Shown here in pieces: positions 8,247-16,106 of a DNA stretch of 64,000 nt (position 1 is the stretch's first letter; every line of letters starts with the position of its first letter). The position numbers and the translations under genes are program-made. The notes beneath the pieces are model-generated. The model saw only the letters and a list, made by a program, of their open reading frames with translations, did no database searches and was not told where the DNA came from. The stretch spans positions 1,130,572 through 1,194,571 of the forward strand of contig JALEGD010000001.1 of NCBI GenBank assembly GCA_022763425.1, read 5' to 3'. Origin of the DNA: Pelagibacteraceae bacterium. GTDB taxonomy: Bacteria; Pseudomonadota; Alphaproteobacteria; Pelagibacterales; Pelagibacteraceae.

Positions 8247-9991
8247 TGATCAAAAATATTATTTTATTTAATCAAAACCTCAATAAATTACTCACCAATG
8301 ATCAAAAAAAAGGGTTAAATACTTTTAGATTAATTTCTTTTATAAATGCACTAGTAGAGTTAATTGGTATCTCAGTAATAGTTCCATTTATATTTTGTAT
8401 TTTAAATGTAGAAAAAATTTTTAATTATCCAATAATCGTAAATATTAGTAATGTATTTGGAATATCTAGTGAATTTAATTTTTTACTTATATTAGGTATC
8501 ATATGTATTATTATAACATTTCTAATTGGTATAATTTCTTTTTACGCAAACTTTAAATCTATAGAATTTAGTCAAAAACTTTCGATAGATTTTAAATCCA
8601 GATTATTCAAATATTATATAAATAAAAATTACTTTTATCATCTTACAAAAAATTCAAACGAATTAATCAATAATTTTTTAGGTGAGACAGCAAGAATTTC
8701 AGAAGGAATTATTTTACCATTAATTACTTTACAACTAAAATTAATTATAATTTTATTAATTTTTTTTAGTTTATTGTATATTGAACCGATACCAACAATT
8801 TTAATTTTTTTTTTAATAACTTTTTTTTATCTAATAGTTTACAAAAATATTAGTAAAAAAATTAGAAGTTTGGGGCTTAAAACAAAAATTTATAATGATC
8901 AAATTGGTAAATATGGATATCCAAGTATTAATGATATTAAAAATACAAAAATTTATGGACTTGAGGAAATGTACTATAGATATATTAAGTACTTTTTCAA
9001 AAAAGATAGCAATATAAGAATAACTATAAATTCTTTAACACTAATTCCAAAACAAATTATAGACTTTTTACTAATATTTGGAGCAATAACCACATTATTA
9101 ATTTTTTTAAAAATTTACGGCAAAATTGATAATCTTTTACCAATTCTTGGTGCTTATATTTATGCTGCCGCTAAAATTATTCCACAAGCTAATAATATCT
9201 ATGCATCATTTTCGAGTATTAAAAATAATCTTCCCGCATATGATAATATTTTTTTAGATCTTGAAAACAGTTTAATTGAACATAAAAATAATATTAAAAA
9301 TTTTTCTTTTAAAAAAAATATTTCTCTAAAAAATATTTCTTTTGGCTATCCAGGTAGAAAAAAAGATCAAAAAAGAAAGGATGTTATTACTAATTTAAAC
9401 TTAGCCATTTCAAATAACAATCACATCGGAATCTTCGGTAAATCAGGAAATGGCAAAAGCACCTTGGCAGATATAATTTCTGGACTTATTAAGCCAGAAA
9501 CAGGGAGTATATTTTTCGATGAAGTTGAAATTAAATCTGAAAGTGATTACTACAATTACAGGAAACAAATATGTTATATATCTCAAGCCCCATTTCTATT
9601 AAATGAAACTTTAGAAAAAAATATCGCATTTCTTGAAAAAAATCCTGATTATGTAAAATTAAAAGATGCAGCAGAATTATCTTGCTGTTCTGATTTTATC
9701 AATACATTGCCAAATAAATTTAAAACACAAGTTACAAATAGATTAAATTTTAGTGGCGGGCAAAGTCAAAGAATATCACTTGCAAGGGCTTTTTATTTAA
9801 ATAGACCAATTTCAATCTTTGATGAATGTACTAGCAGCTTAGATAATGAAACTGAACAAAAGGTAGTAAAAAATATCTTTAATTACTTTAAAAATAAAAC
9901 ACTCATTTTTATATCGCATAAAATAAAAAACTTAGAACGATGTGATGAAATTTATGAATTTACTTCAAAAGGTCTAGTTAAAAATAAATGA
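8246..9991 (+). CDS. ABC exporter, fused membrane and ATPase domains
   Basis: Type IV ABC exporter half-transporter that would dimerise in the inner membrane. About six hydrophobic helices lie in the first 310 residues. The nucleotide-binding domain follows with Walker A GKSGNGKST (about 397-405), the ABC signature LNFSGGQSQR, Walker B SIFDECTSSLD and a switch His (FISHK). It lies between an SDR and a glycosyltransferase, with overlaps of 1 and 4 bp, so it is probably the flippase (PglK/MsbA type) of the lipid-linked oligosaccharide built by this cluster. Start ATG at 8246 is fixed by the 1-bp TAATG overlap. The transported molecule is inferred from context only. Confidence 0.85.
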   Translation: MIKNIILFNQNLNKLLTNDQKKGLNTFRLISFINALVELIGISVIVPFIFCILNVEKIFNYPIIVNISNVFGISSEFNFLLILGIICIIITFLIGIISFYANFKSIEFSQKLSIDFKSRLFKYYINKNYFYHLTKNSNELINNFLGETARISEGIILPLITLQLKLIIILLIFFSLLYIEPIPTILIFFLITFFYLIVYKNISKKIRSLGLKTKIYNDQIGKYGYPSINDIKNTKIYGLEEMYYRYIKYFFKKDSNIRITINSLTLIPKQIIDFLLIFGAITTLLIFLKIYGKIDNLLPILGAYIYAAAKIIPQANNIYASFSSIKNNLPAYDNIFLDLENSLIEHKNNIKNFSFKKNISLKNISFGYPGRKKDQKRKDVITNLNLAISNNNHIGIFGKSGNGKSTLADIISGLIKPETGSIFFDEVEIKSESDYYNYRKQICYISQAPFLLNETLEKNIAFLEKNPDYVKLKDAAELSCCSDFINTLPNKFKTQVTNRLNFSGGQSQRISLARAFYLNRPISIFDECTSSLDNETEQKVVKNIFNYFKNKTLIFISHKIKNLERCDEIYEFTSKGLVKNK

Positions 9992-11064
9992 ATAAAGATT
10001 TAGAAAAACATTTAACAATTATAATAATTACAAAAGATAGATATGATTTTATTAATAGATTATTAGCATATTATAATTTTACAGAACTTAAGTCTAAAAT
10101 TTTGATTGCAGATTCAACAGACTTTGATCATCATAATTTAAATTCGAACTATATTGAAAATTATAAAAATTTAGACATTAACTTTTATCATAGGCCTAAT
10201 ATCAAACCCGAAAATTTACAAAATGAGATGTTGGAAAAAGTAAGGACTAAATACACTATTGTGTGTGCAGATGACGACATCATCATTGATAATTCTATAA
10301 TTAAATGTGTTGATTTTTTGGAAAAAAATAATGACTACATTGCTGTGACAGGTAGGATTCATGGTTTTGCAACTGAGAAAGATCGCGCTAGAGACTGTAA
10401 AATATCAATTTGGAATGAATATAATCAACAAAATATATCTGAGACTAATCCAAACATCAGATTAAAAAATTATCTGAGTTCATATTGGGTGAATTTTTTT
10501 TCTATCGTAAGAACGGACGACTATATTCGTTGTTCAAAGTATGCACATTTGTCAACTTCAGCGGCTATGAGGGGTGAAATAATTCCATGTATGACAAAAG
10601 CTTTACTGGGAAAAACAAAAAAACTAAATCATCTTCATATGTTAAGGCAATTTTTTTTACAAAAAAAACATTATCCTTTAAAATCAGTGCTGGAACATGC
10701 AATTACCAATAATGATTGGAGCAAAGAGATATCTATTTTAAAAACTAACCTTAGACAATCTTTAAAAGAAAATAAATTAGACAGATATGAAGAAAAATTT
10801 AATAAATCTTTTGAATTATCAATGTATTACTACATTAAAAATGAGGTATTAATTTTTAATAAAAAATTTATTTTCGATTACCTATTTTCTAAAATCTTCA
10901 CAAAAGGAAAAATAAAAGCTTTATTAAATATAGTTGTTAAATTTTACCAAAGATTAAAAAAGCTTTCAAAAGGAAAGTTTAATGAAACCGAAAGTTTTAA
11001 TAACTTTAAAAATGATACAAACTTTAAGAATTTCGTAAATTTTTTGGGTTTTATAAAATCATGA
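9988..11064 (+). CDS. GT-A fold glycosyltransferase (TIGR00180-like)
   Basis: Family 2-like glycosyltransferase. The N-terminus reads HLTIIIITKDRYDFINRLL, the start of the GT-A nucleotide-binding fold, followed by an IADST strand and the metal-binding acidic cluster CADDDIII at about residues 93-100, equivalent to the DxD motif. The central part (YWVNFFSIVRTDDY, GEIIPCM) fits the acceptor-binding region. Length is 358 aa with no membrane segment. It starts inside the stop of the ABC exporter gene (4-bp ATGA overlap) and ends in the same way with the next gene, so it is translated as part of the 7512-13228 operon. Sugar donor unknown. Confidence 0.7.
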   Translation: MNKDLEKHLTIIIITKDRYDFINRLLAYYNFTELKSKILIADSTDFDHHNLNSNYIENYKNLDINFYHRPNIKPENLQNEMLEKVRTKYTIVCADDDIIIDNSIIKCVDFLEKNNDYIAVTGRIHGFATEKDRARDCKISIWNEYNQQNISETNPNIRLKNYLSSYWVNFFSIVRTDDYIRCSKYAHLSTSAAMRGEIIPCMTKALLGKTKKLNHLHMLRQFFLQKKHYPLKSVLEHAITNNDWSKEISILKTNLRQSLKENKLDRYEEKFNKSFELSMYYYIKNEVLIFNKKFIFDYLFSKIFTKGKIKALLNIVVKFYQRLKKLSKGKFNETESFNNFKNDTNFKNFVNFLGFIKS

Positions 11065-11918
11065 ATTTTTCAATCATTGATCTAAATAATAAAATCTCTC
11101 CAAATGATTTGGTAGATTTCAGTAAAAAGAATGGATGTCAAATATTTAACTGGGCTAGCGAACATTACAAAGAGATTGATGCTGATATTTATGATAAGAG
11201 TTTTCTTAATAAACTAACTGAATTAAAAAATTTTGTTAAATATAACAAACCAGATTTCTTTTTAGTAATTTCAACCGGTGATAAAATTTTACAAAAGTCG
11301 CTTGACATTCCTCTTGCAAATGAATTTTCGGAAAAAGTAATATTTCTAAGGCATGCTTATGAAATAATTTTGAAGGACAAGTATTCAAAAGAAATTGAAT
11401 TTAATTATCCAATTAATAAAGATCTTAATAGTATATTTAAATGTATTTTTTCAGGTAACTTGCCAAATTTTTTTATACATAGAATAAGTCTCCTAAAGTT
11501 TATTAATACTTTAGAGAAAAAAAACATCACAATCTACCCTGGCATTTTTGATTTGAAAAATTTAATTTCATTTTATGTTTTATATAAAAACAAAAACTTT
11601 TTAATTTCAAAAAAAAAATTTTTTTATTCAAAAATTTATGTAAATAATAAAACATTAATAATATCTAAAAAACTAATTCGACCAATTGAAGAATTAATAA
11701 AAAATCCTTATTGGTCAATATCATTAAAAAATTTTCAGAGTGTTTTTAATTTAAATATTAAAAATTATTACCAATATTTTTTTGACGCTATTATCACTCA
11801 AGAATTTAAGGTGGGACTAAAGAAAAATTTTAAATTGTCAGGATTTGATAAAATTATAATAAACTTTATGTTTAGGTTATATAAATTAAAAAAATTTTAT
11901 TTTTTAAATTTAAAATGA
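11061..11918 (+). CDS. Unrecognised protein of the glycan operon
   Basis: I do not recognise a family. The 285 residues are soluble-looking, rich in Lys, Ile, Phe and Asn, with alternating hydrophobic strands and helices (for example FFLVISTGDKIL, KNITIYPGIFDL). No signal peptide, membrane helix or catalytic motif stands out, and no DxD is seen. It overlaps its upstream and downstream neighbours by 4 bp each, so it is clearly part of the operon. By position a glycosyltransferase or glycan-modifying enzyme is the obvious guess, but nothing in the sequence proves it. Confidence 0.55.
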   Translation: MNFSIIDLNNKISPNDLVDFSKKNGCQIFNWASEHYKEIDADIYDKSFLNKLTELKNFVKYNKPDFFLVISTGDKILQKSLDIPLANEFSEKVIFLRHAYEIILKDKYSKEIEFNYPINKDLNSIFKCIFSGNLPNFFIHRISLLKFINTLEKKNITIYPGIFDLKNLISFYVLYKNKNFLISKKKFFYSKIYVNNKTLIISKKLIRPIEELIKNPYWSISLKNFQSVFNLNIKNYYQYFFDAIITQEFKVGLKKNFKLSGFDKIIINFMFRLYKLKKFYFLNLK

Positions 11919-13228
11919 AAAAAAAAATTTTAATAATTTGGGGTAATACTTATGCATTTCTCAACCTTGATAGACTTATAAAAAAATTATCTAAAAACTA
12001 TAATATTGATGTTTTGATACTAACTGAAAATAATACTGAAATTATTGAAGATTATTGTTTAAATAATAAAAATATCAAAAAATTTAATATTTTAAAATTT
12101 TCTAACCAATTACCTTTTAAGATCATAAAAAACTATTTTGATATAAAAGAATTTTGCAATTCAAGTCCATATAATTTTTGTATTGCTGGTGATGAATGCC
12201 AACTATACTCAAAATATACTTTGAGTTTATTGACAAAAACAAAAAAAATCATTTATTGGACTCACACAAGTTTTTTACTTCAAAATAACCAGGTAATTAA
12301 GTCATATGAGGGCGGAAATTTCGATGATTTTGAAAAACTTTATAATTCCGAAAAAAATCTATATTCAGAAATTAAATTTAAAAAAAGACGTGTATTTTTT
12401 GATAATATATACACTAGGACATCATCAGACACATTGAAAAGATATATAATAAGATTTTTAAAAAATTTTATTATTAAAATATTAAAAAAAATAAATGGAT
12501 TTTTATTAAAGCTAGAGCAAAAGTTTATTTTAACATTTTTATCATCAAAAAAAATAAAACAAAACTTAATAGATCAATTGAGTCAAGTAGGAAGTGGAAA
12601 TGAAGATACATACTTGTTTAATGATCAAATTGATGTTGATATATTTAACGGTATTACTGGAAAAAAGTGTGCTTTTTTAACATCGCATCCTTTGAGTTAC
12701 GCTGAAAATACTAATCTAGATAAAAACACAAAATTAAATGATTGCCTTTATTTTCCAATTTCAATTTATCCATACAGTCTAACAGATGATAGATTTTTAA
12801 GCATAATAAGTAATTCAATTTTAAAATTAAAAGATTCGCTAAATTTTGAGAAAATAATTGTAAGAAAACACCCGCTACAAAAGCTGGATGAGTTAGATAA
12901 TTTTAAATCTGAATTACAAAAAAGAATTAATTTACAAGTATTGTTAGAGATTGGTGACAACCCAATACAAAACGAAGCAAAAAAATATAAATATTGTTTT
13001 TCAACTTTATCTGCAGCTATAAAAGATATTAGAGCAAACTGTGATACAATTAAGATATTTTTAAATGAAGAGATATCAAAGGATATCGCGCCAAAACCAA
13101 AATTATTTTATAACGAAGATCAAGGCATTTATTGGATAGATAAGAACTATGATTTTGATCAAGAAGTTTTAGTAAAACAAAAGTTTTTTAATTACAAAAG
13201 TATCGATATAGAAGAATATCTAGTTTAA
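11915..13228 (+). CDS. Unrecognised protein, possible GT-B sialyl/polysialyltransferase-like
   Basis: No confident family. The N-terminus (KKKILIIWGNTYAFLNLDRLIKKL) looks like the first strand and helix of a Rossmann domain. In the C-terminal half an IVRKHPLQKLDEL segment is followed, some 40 residues later, by FSTLSAAIKDI. A His-Pro motif followed by a Ser-rich motif resembles the donor-binding signature of bacterial GT-B sialyl- and polysialyltransferases (GT52/GT38). The match is weak and by eye. The gene closes the operon begun at 7512 and overlaps the convergent dioxygenase gene by 9 bp at their 3' ends. Length is 437 aa. Confidence 0.5.
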   Translation: MKKKILIIWGNTYAFLNLDRLIKKLSKNYNIDVLILTENNTEIIEDYCLNNKNIKKFNILKFSNQLPFKIIKNYFDIKEFCNSSPYNFCIAGDECQLYSKYTLSLLTKTKKIIYWTHTSFLLQNNQVIKSYEGGNFDDFEKLYNSEKNLYSEIKFKKRRVFFDNIYTRTSSDTLKRYIIRFLKNFIIKILKKINGFLLKLEQKFILTFLSSKKIKQNLIDQLSQVGSGNEDTYLFNDQIDVDIFNGITGKKCAFLTSHPLSYAENTNLDKNTKLNDCLYFPISIYPYSLTDDRFLSIISNSILKLKDSLNFEKIIVRKHPLQKLDELDNFKSELQKRINLQVLLEIGDNPIQNEAKKYKYCFSTLSAAIKDIRANCDTIKIFLNEEISKDIAPKPKLFYNEDQGIYWIDKNYDFDQEVLVKQKFFNYKSIDIEEYLV

Positions 13229-14017
13229 AAATGTTATAGACCTTTTAGATTGGAAACCTGGATCAAATTTCTCTCCCATTGCCATATAGCCCAAAGACAA
13301 CAAAGGTCTTCCATCATTTGATAAATTATCTGAAGACTCATGCGCGCATAAACCATGCATAAATAAAACATCGCCCTTCTCTAATTCACATTCAACGGGA
13401 TCCATAGGTAATTTTTCAGTAATAGTGTTTCCTGGTTTTCCATCGCTCTCTCTGTAACTAACTCTTTCTTCCGCTTCTAAAACACCAAGTTTATGACTTC
13501 CTGGATAAAGTCTTAAACCACCATTTTTTTGAGACATATAATTAAATGTTAAATTTACTGTAACGTACATTCCATTTTCATTGCCCGTATAATTATTATC
13601 TTGGTGAACTTGCCAAGCCTGCTTACAATATTTAGTTCCAGGCTCTTTAAAAAATAAATTCGTTAACAATCCAGCCATCTGTCTTCCATATAACCAACTT
13701 AGATATTGCACTATTTCTGGGTTTTTTAAAAACTCATTAAAATGATTAGAAATCTGTTTCAACTTTCTGTAATACATCACTTTTTCATGCAGGCTCCCCA
13801 TTTGAGATATTTTTTCAGCTGACTGCGCGACTAGAAAATCCTCTTTATGTAAGTGCATGATTTGACCAAAATCTTTATCCGCGATCGATCGTGCCAACAC
13901 ATTACTATATTCACATAGTTCTGGGTCAACAAGATCTTTTATGATTATGAAACCTTTGTCCCAATACTCATCAAAATTGTTCTTTGTATATATTCCAGTA
14001 TCGTTGAATTTTCGCAT
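13220..14017 (-). CDS. PhyH-family 2-oxoglutarate/Fe(II) dioxygenase
   Basis: Non-haem iron oxygenase of the phytanoyl-CoA dioxygenase family, which hydroxylates small molecules, lipids or sugar intermediates using 2-oxoglutarate and O2. The metal triad is visible as His138 and Asp140 (WQVHQDNN) and His226 (MHGLCAHESSDN), and Arg237 (GRPLLSL) would hold the 2-oxoglutarate carboxylate. GGLRLYPGSHKLG between them is a family signature. Length of 265 aa is normal. It is a single gene on the minus strand between the glycan operon and the divergent epimerase gene at 14066. Its codon usage looks slightly less A-rich than the operon next to it. Substrate unknown. Confidence 0.8.
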   Translation of the reverse strand: MRKFNDTGIYTKNNFDEYWDKGFIIIKDLVDPELCEYSNVLARSIADKDFGQIMHLHKEDFLVAQSAEKISQMGSLHEKVMYYRKLKQISNHFNEFLKNPEIVQYLSWLYGRQMAGLLTNLFFKEPGTKYCKQAWQVHQDNNYTGNENGMYVTVNLTFNYMSQKNGGLRLYPGSHKLGVLEAEERVSYRESDGKPGNTITEKLPMDPVECELEKGDVLFMHGLCAHESSDNLSNDGRPLLSLGYMAMGEKFDPGFQSKRSITFLN

Positions 14018-14065
14018 ATTAGGTTATTAATATATTTTTGTATTAAATCAAGATATAATCAAAAA

Positions 14066-15004
14066 ATGAAAAAAATAATAGTCTTTGGAGGCTCAGGATT
14101 TATTGGTAAGAATCTTATTAATTATTTTTCAAAAAGAGGCTTTCGTATTTTAGCAACATATACGAATGCAAAACCAAAAATAAACTTTAAAAATACAAAG
14201 TGGATAAAACTAAATCTTATAAAAAAACAAAACTTAAAAAGTATTTGTCAAAATGCCAGTTACGCATTTATTTGTTCAGCGATAACTTCTGGCGCAAAAA
14301 ACATAGTATCGCGACCTGAAATTTTTGTAAGTGATAATGCAATAATCAATTCTAATATTATTAGTGAAATATATAAATATAAAATCAAGCAAATATTTTT
14401 TTTTAGCTGCTCTGTTATGTATCCTCACTCAAATAAACCAAAAAAAGAACACGAATTCAATTTAGAAAAATGTTATCCAAAATATTATGGTGGTGCTGCG
14501 ATGAAAATTTTTACTGAAAATTTATGTAAATTTTATTCTTCAATTTCAACTTCAAAATTTACCGTTTTAAGACATACAAATACATATGGTCCTTTTGATA
14601 AATTTAATAAAAAAGAAGGCCATTTCTTTTGTTCCACAATCTCAAAGGTTCTAAAAGCAAAAGATAAGATTGTCATGTGGGGAAGTGGAAAGGAGAAAAG
14701 AAATTTTATTCATATTGATGATGTTATAAATGCGATCAATATTTTGATAAAAAGACAAAAAAAAAATTTCGAGATTGTGAATGTTGGTGTTAATAAATCA
14801 GAAAGTATAAATCATATTGTAAATAAGATTATAAAAATTTCAAAAAGAAAGTTAAAAGTTGAAAAAGATCTTAAAGCACCTAATTTAAACATTGATATAC
14901 ATGTTAATTCAAGCAAACTTAAATCATATGGATGGTCACCTAAAATATCAATTGATCAAGGTATAAAAAAAACGATTGATTGGTATAAGAAAAATTATTA
15001 TTAA
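14066..15004 (+). CDS. NAD-dependent epimerase/dehydratase with atypical active-site motif
   Basis: Extended SDR acting on nucleotide sugars. The cofactor loop GGSGFIGKNLI is at residues 8-18. The C-terminal substrate half has LRHTNTYGP, a GSGKEKRNFIHIDDV segment typical of this family, and the final WSPKISIDQGIKKTIDWYK. The usual catalytic YxxxK is not in register: the region reads PKYYGGAAMKIFTEN, so the Tyr residues lie 6 and 7 positions before the Lys instead of 4, and Gly occupies the expected Tyr position. A catalytic Ser remains in SCSVMYP. Length of 312 aa is normal. It is followed 5 bp later by the oxygenase-like gene, suggesting cotranscription. Confidence 0.8.
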   Translation: MKKIIVFGGSGFIGKNLINYFSKRGFRILATYTNAKPKINFKNTKWIKLNLIKKQNLKSICQNASYAFICSAITSGAKNIVSRPEIFVSDNAIINSNIISEIYKYKIKQIFFFSCSVMYPHSNKPKKEHEFNLEKCYPKYYGGAAMKIFTENLCKFYSSISTSKFTVLRHTNTYGPFDKFNKKEGHFFCSTISKVLKAKDKIVMWGSGKEKRNFIHIDDVINAINILIKRQKKNFEIVNVGVNKSESINHIVNKIIKISKRKLKVEKDLKAPNLNIDIHVNSSKLKSYGWSPKISIDQGIKKTIDWYKKNYY

Positions 15005-15009
15005 AATAT

Positions 15010-15888
15010 ATGAATTTTTCAGAAAAAAAATTAAATCAAAGATCAAAAATTTATAAAAAAATTAGTCCAACTTTTGATAAAAAACATGGAATAATTGTTT
15101 CCAAGAAAATAAACACTAAAGATACAAAGCCACTAATAAAATCAATTGAAAATTTTCTTCATGACTCATTAACAAAATATTACAAGAAAAAATTTATTAA
15201 AAAAAATTTTATTCAAAAACATATTAATGAAATTCTGGGATTGCCCAATGTGACACCTGGGGGGCAGCTTAGAGGAACAAGAGAAACAATGAAAACTTAT
15301 AATAATGTTCATAAAAATTTTGACACATTGCTAAAAAAAATTGACCTATATAATAATTTGGAGAGATTAGCTTGGTTCTCAGTTAGAATAAAAAAAGGAA
15401 TAGACTCAAAAGAATATAAAAAGCACACATATGCAACTTCAAAAAAACATAGTGATATGTGGGCAGGTGAACGAAACCATGCAAAAATAGTTCTGATGTT
15501 AATAGGTGATACAAAAAAGAATACTGTAAGTTTTTATAAACCTTTAAAATTTACAAAAAAAACTTTTAACTTTGGAAAGAAATCATTTGATGAAGGATTG
15601 CAGACAATCAAGCAAACGCAATATCTTGGGAAGGCAAACAAGAATGAAATATGTTTATTTGATCAATATTGTCTACACCAAACTTATTTGGCTAAAGGAG
15701 CAAAAACCAGAATTTCTATCGATATGAGAGTTGATATAAAAGGGTCAAGATTAAACGACAATAGGCCCAGTGTAAAAGAAGATGAAAGAATGGTTTTGTA
15801 TTCTGCTAAGCGTTGGTCAAAATTAAATTACAAAAATATCAAATATCACAATAAGTCATTTAGAGAGCTGTCTAAATTATATAAGTAG
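15010..15888 (+). CDS. Putative 2OG-Fe(II) oxygenase-like protein
   Basis: Not a confident family match, but the layout resembles a cupin-fold iron oxygenase: HxD at His147/Asp149 (KKHSDMWAGE), a third candidate ligand His223 (QYCLHQTY) and Arg234 (KTRISIDMRV) eleven residues later, the position used for 2-oxoglutarate. Spacing between HxD and the distal His (about 75 residues) fits. There is no signal peptide and the N-terminal 60 residues are very Lys-rich. It lies 5 bp after the epimerase gene, so it probably acts on the same sugar product. It is the last gene before the cobalamin riboswitch. Confidence 0.5.
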   Translation: MNFSEKKLNQRSKIYKKISPTFDKKHGIIVSKKINTKDTKPLIKSIENFLHDSLTKYYKKKFIKKNFIQKHINEILGLPNVTPGGQLRGTRETMKTYNNVHKNFDTLLKKIDLYNNLERLAWFSVRIKKGIDSKEYKKHTYATSKKHSDMWAGERNHAKIVLMLIGDTKKNTVSFYKPLKFTKKTFNFGKKSFDEGLQTIKQTQYLGKANKNEICLFDQYCLHQTYLAKGAKTRISIDMRVDIKGSRLNDNRPSVKEDERMVLYSAKRWSKLNYKNIKYHNKSFRELSKLYK

Positions 15889-15929
15889 TATTTTCTTGAC
15901 TTAAATTAAAATTTATTGAAAAATATTTT

Positions 15930-16025
15930 CATACTGCGCGCAAGGTGGGAAAAAATGTGAAAATCATTTACTGCTCCTGCAACGGTTATAACGTATTGTT
16001 TGAGTCCGAATGCCACCCAGTAGAG
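15930..16025 (+). promoter_or_regulatory. Cobalamin riboswitch aptamer
   Basis: The conserved elements of the B12 riboswitch appear in order: AAGGTGGGAA (about 15942-15951), the loop segment with TGAAAAT between AAATG and CATTT, CTGCTCCTGCAACGG, GAGTCCGAA, and the B12 box GCCACC at 16012-16017. GGTGG near the start pairs with CCACC at the end, and the outer TACTG (15932-15936) pairs with CAGTA (16018-16022) to close P1. A possible -35 element TTGACT lies at 15896-15901. Binding of adenosylcobalamin would be expected to shut down the downstream receptor gene. Recognition is by eye from the consensus. Confidence 0.9.
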
Positions 16026-16035
16026 ACCGCTGTTA

Positions 16036-16100
16036 AATTGTAGTCAGGTGATCTACAATTAGCTTAAAAAATAAGTTTCAGAGGCAAAATTGTAAAGGAG
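16036..16100 (+). promoter_or_regulatory. Riboswitch expression platform controlling the Shine-Dalgarno
   Basis: A perfect 8-bp hairpin, AATTGTAG (16036-16043) with CTACAATT (16053-16060), follows the aptamer. The sequence AATTGTA recurs at 16088-16094, directly before the strong AAAGGAG (16094-16100) that lies 6 bp before the receptor ATG. The 3' arm of the hairpin can therefore pair with either copy, giving two exclusive structures, one of which approaches the ribosome binding site. No U-tract terminator is seen, so control is probably translational. This is inference from base pairing only. Confidence 0.55.
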
Positions 16101-16106
16101 AAATAA

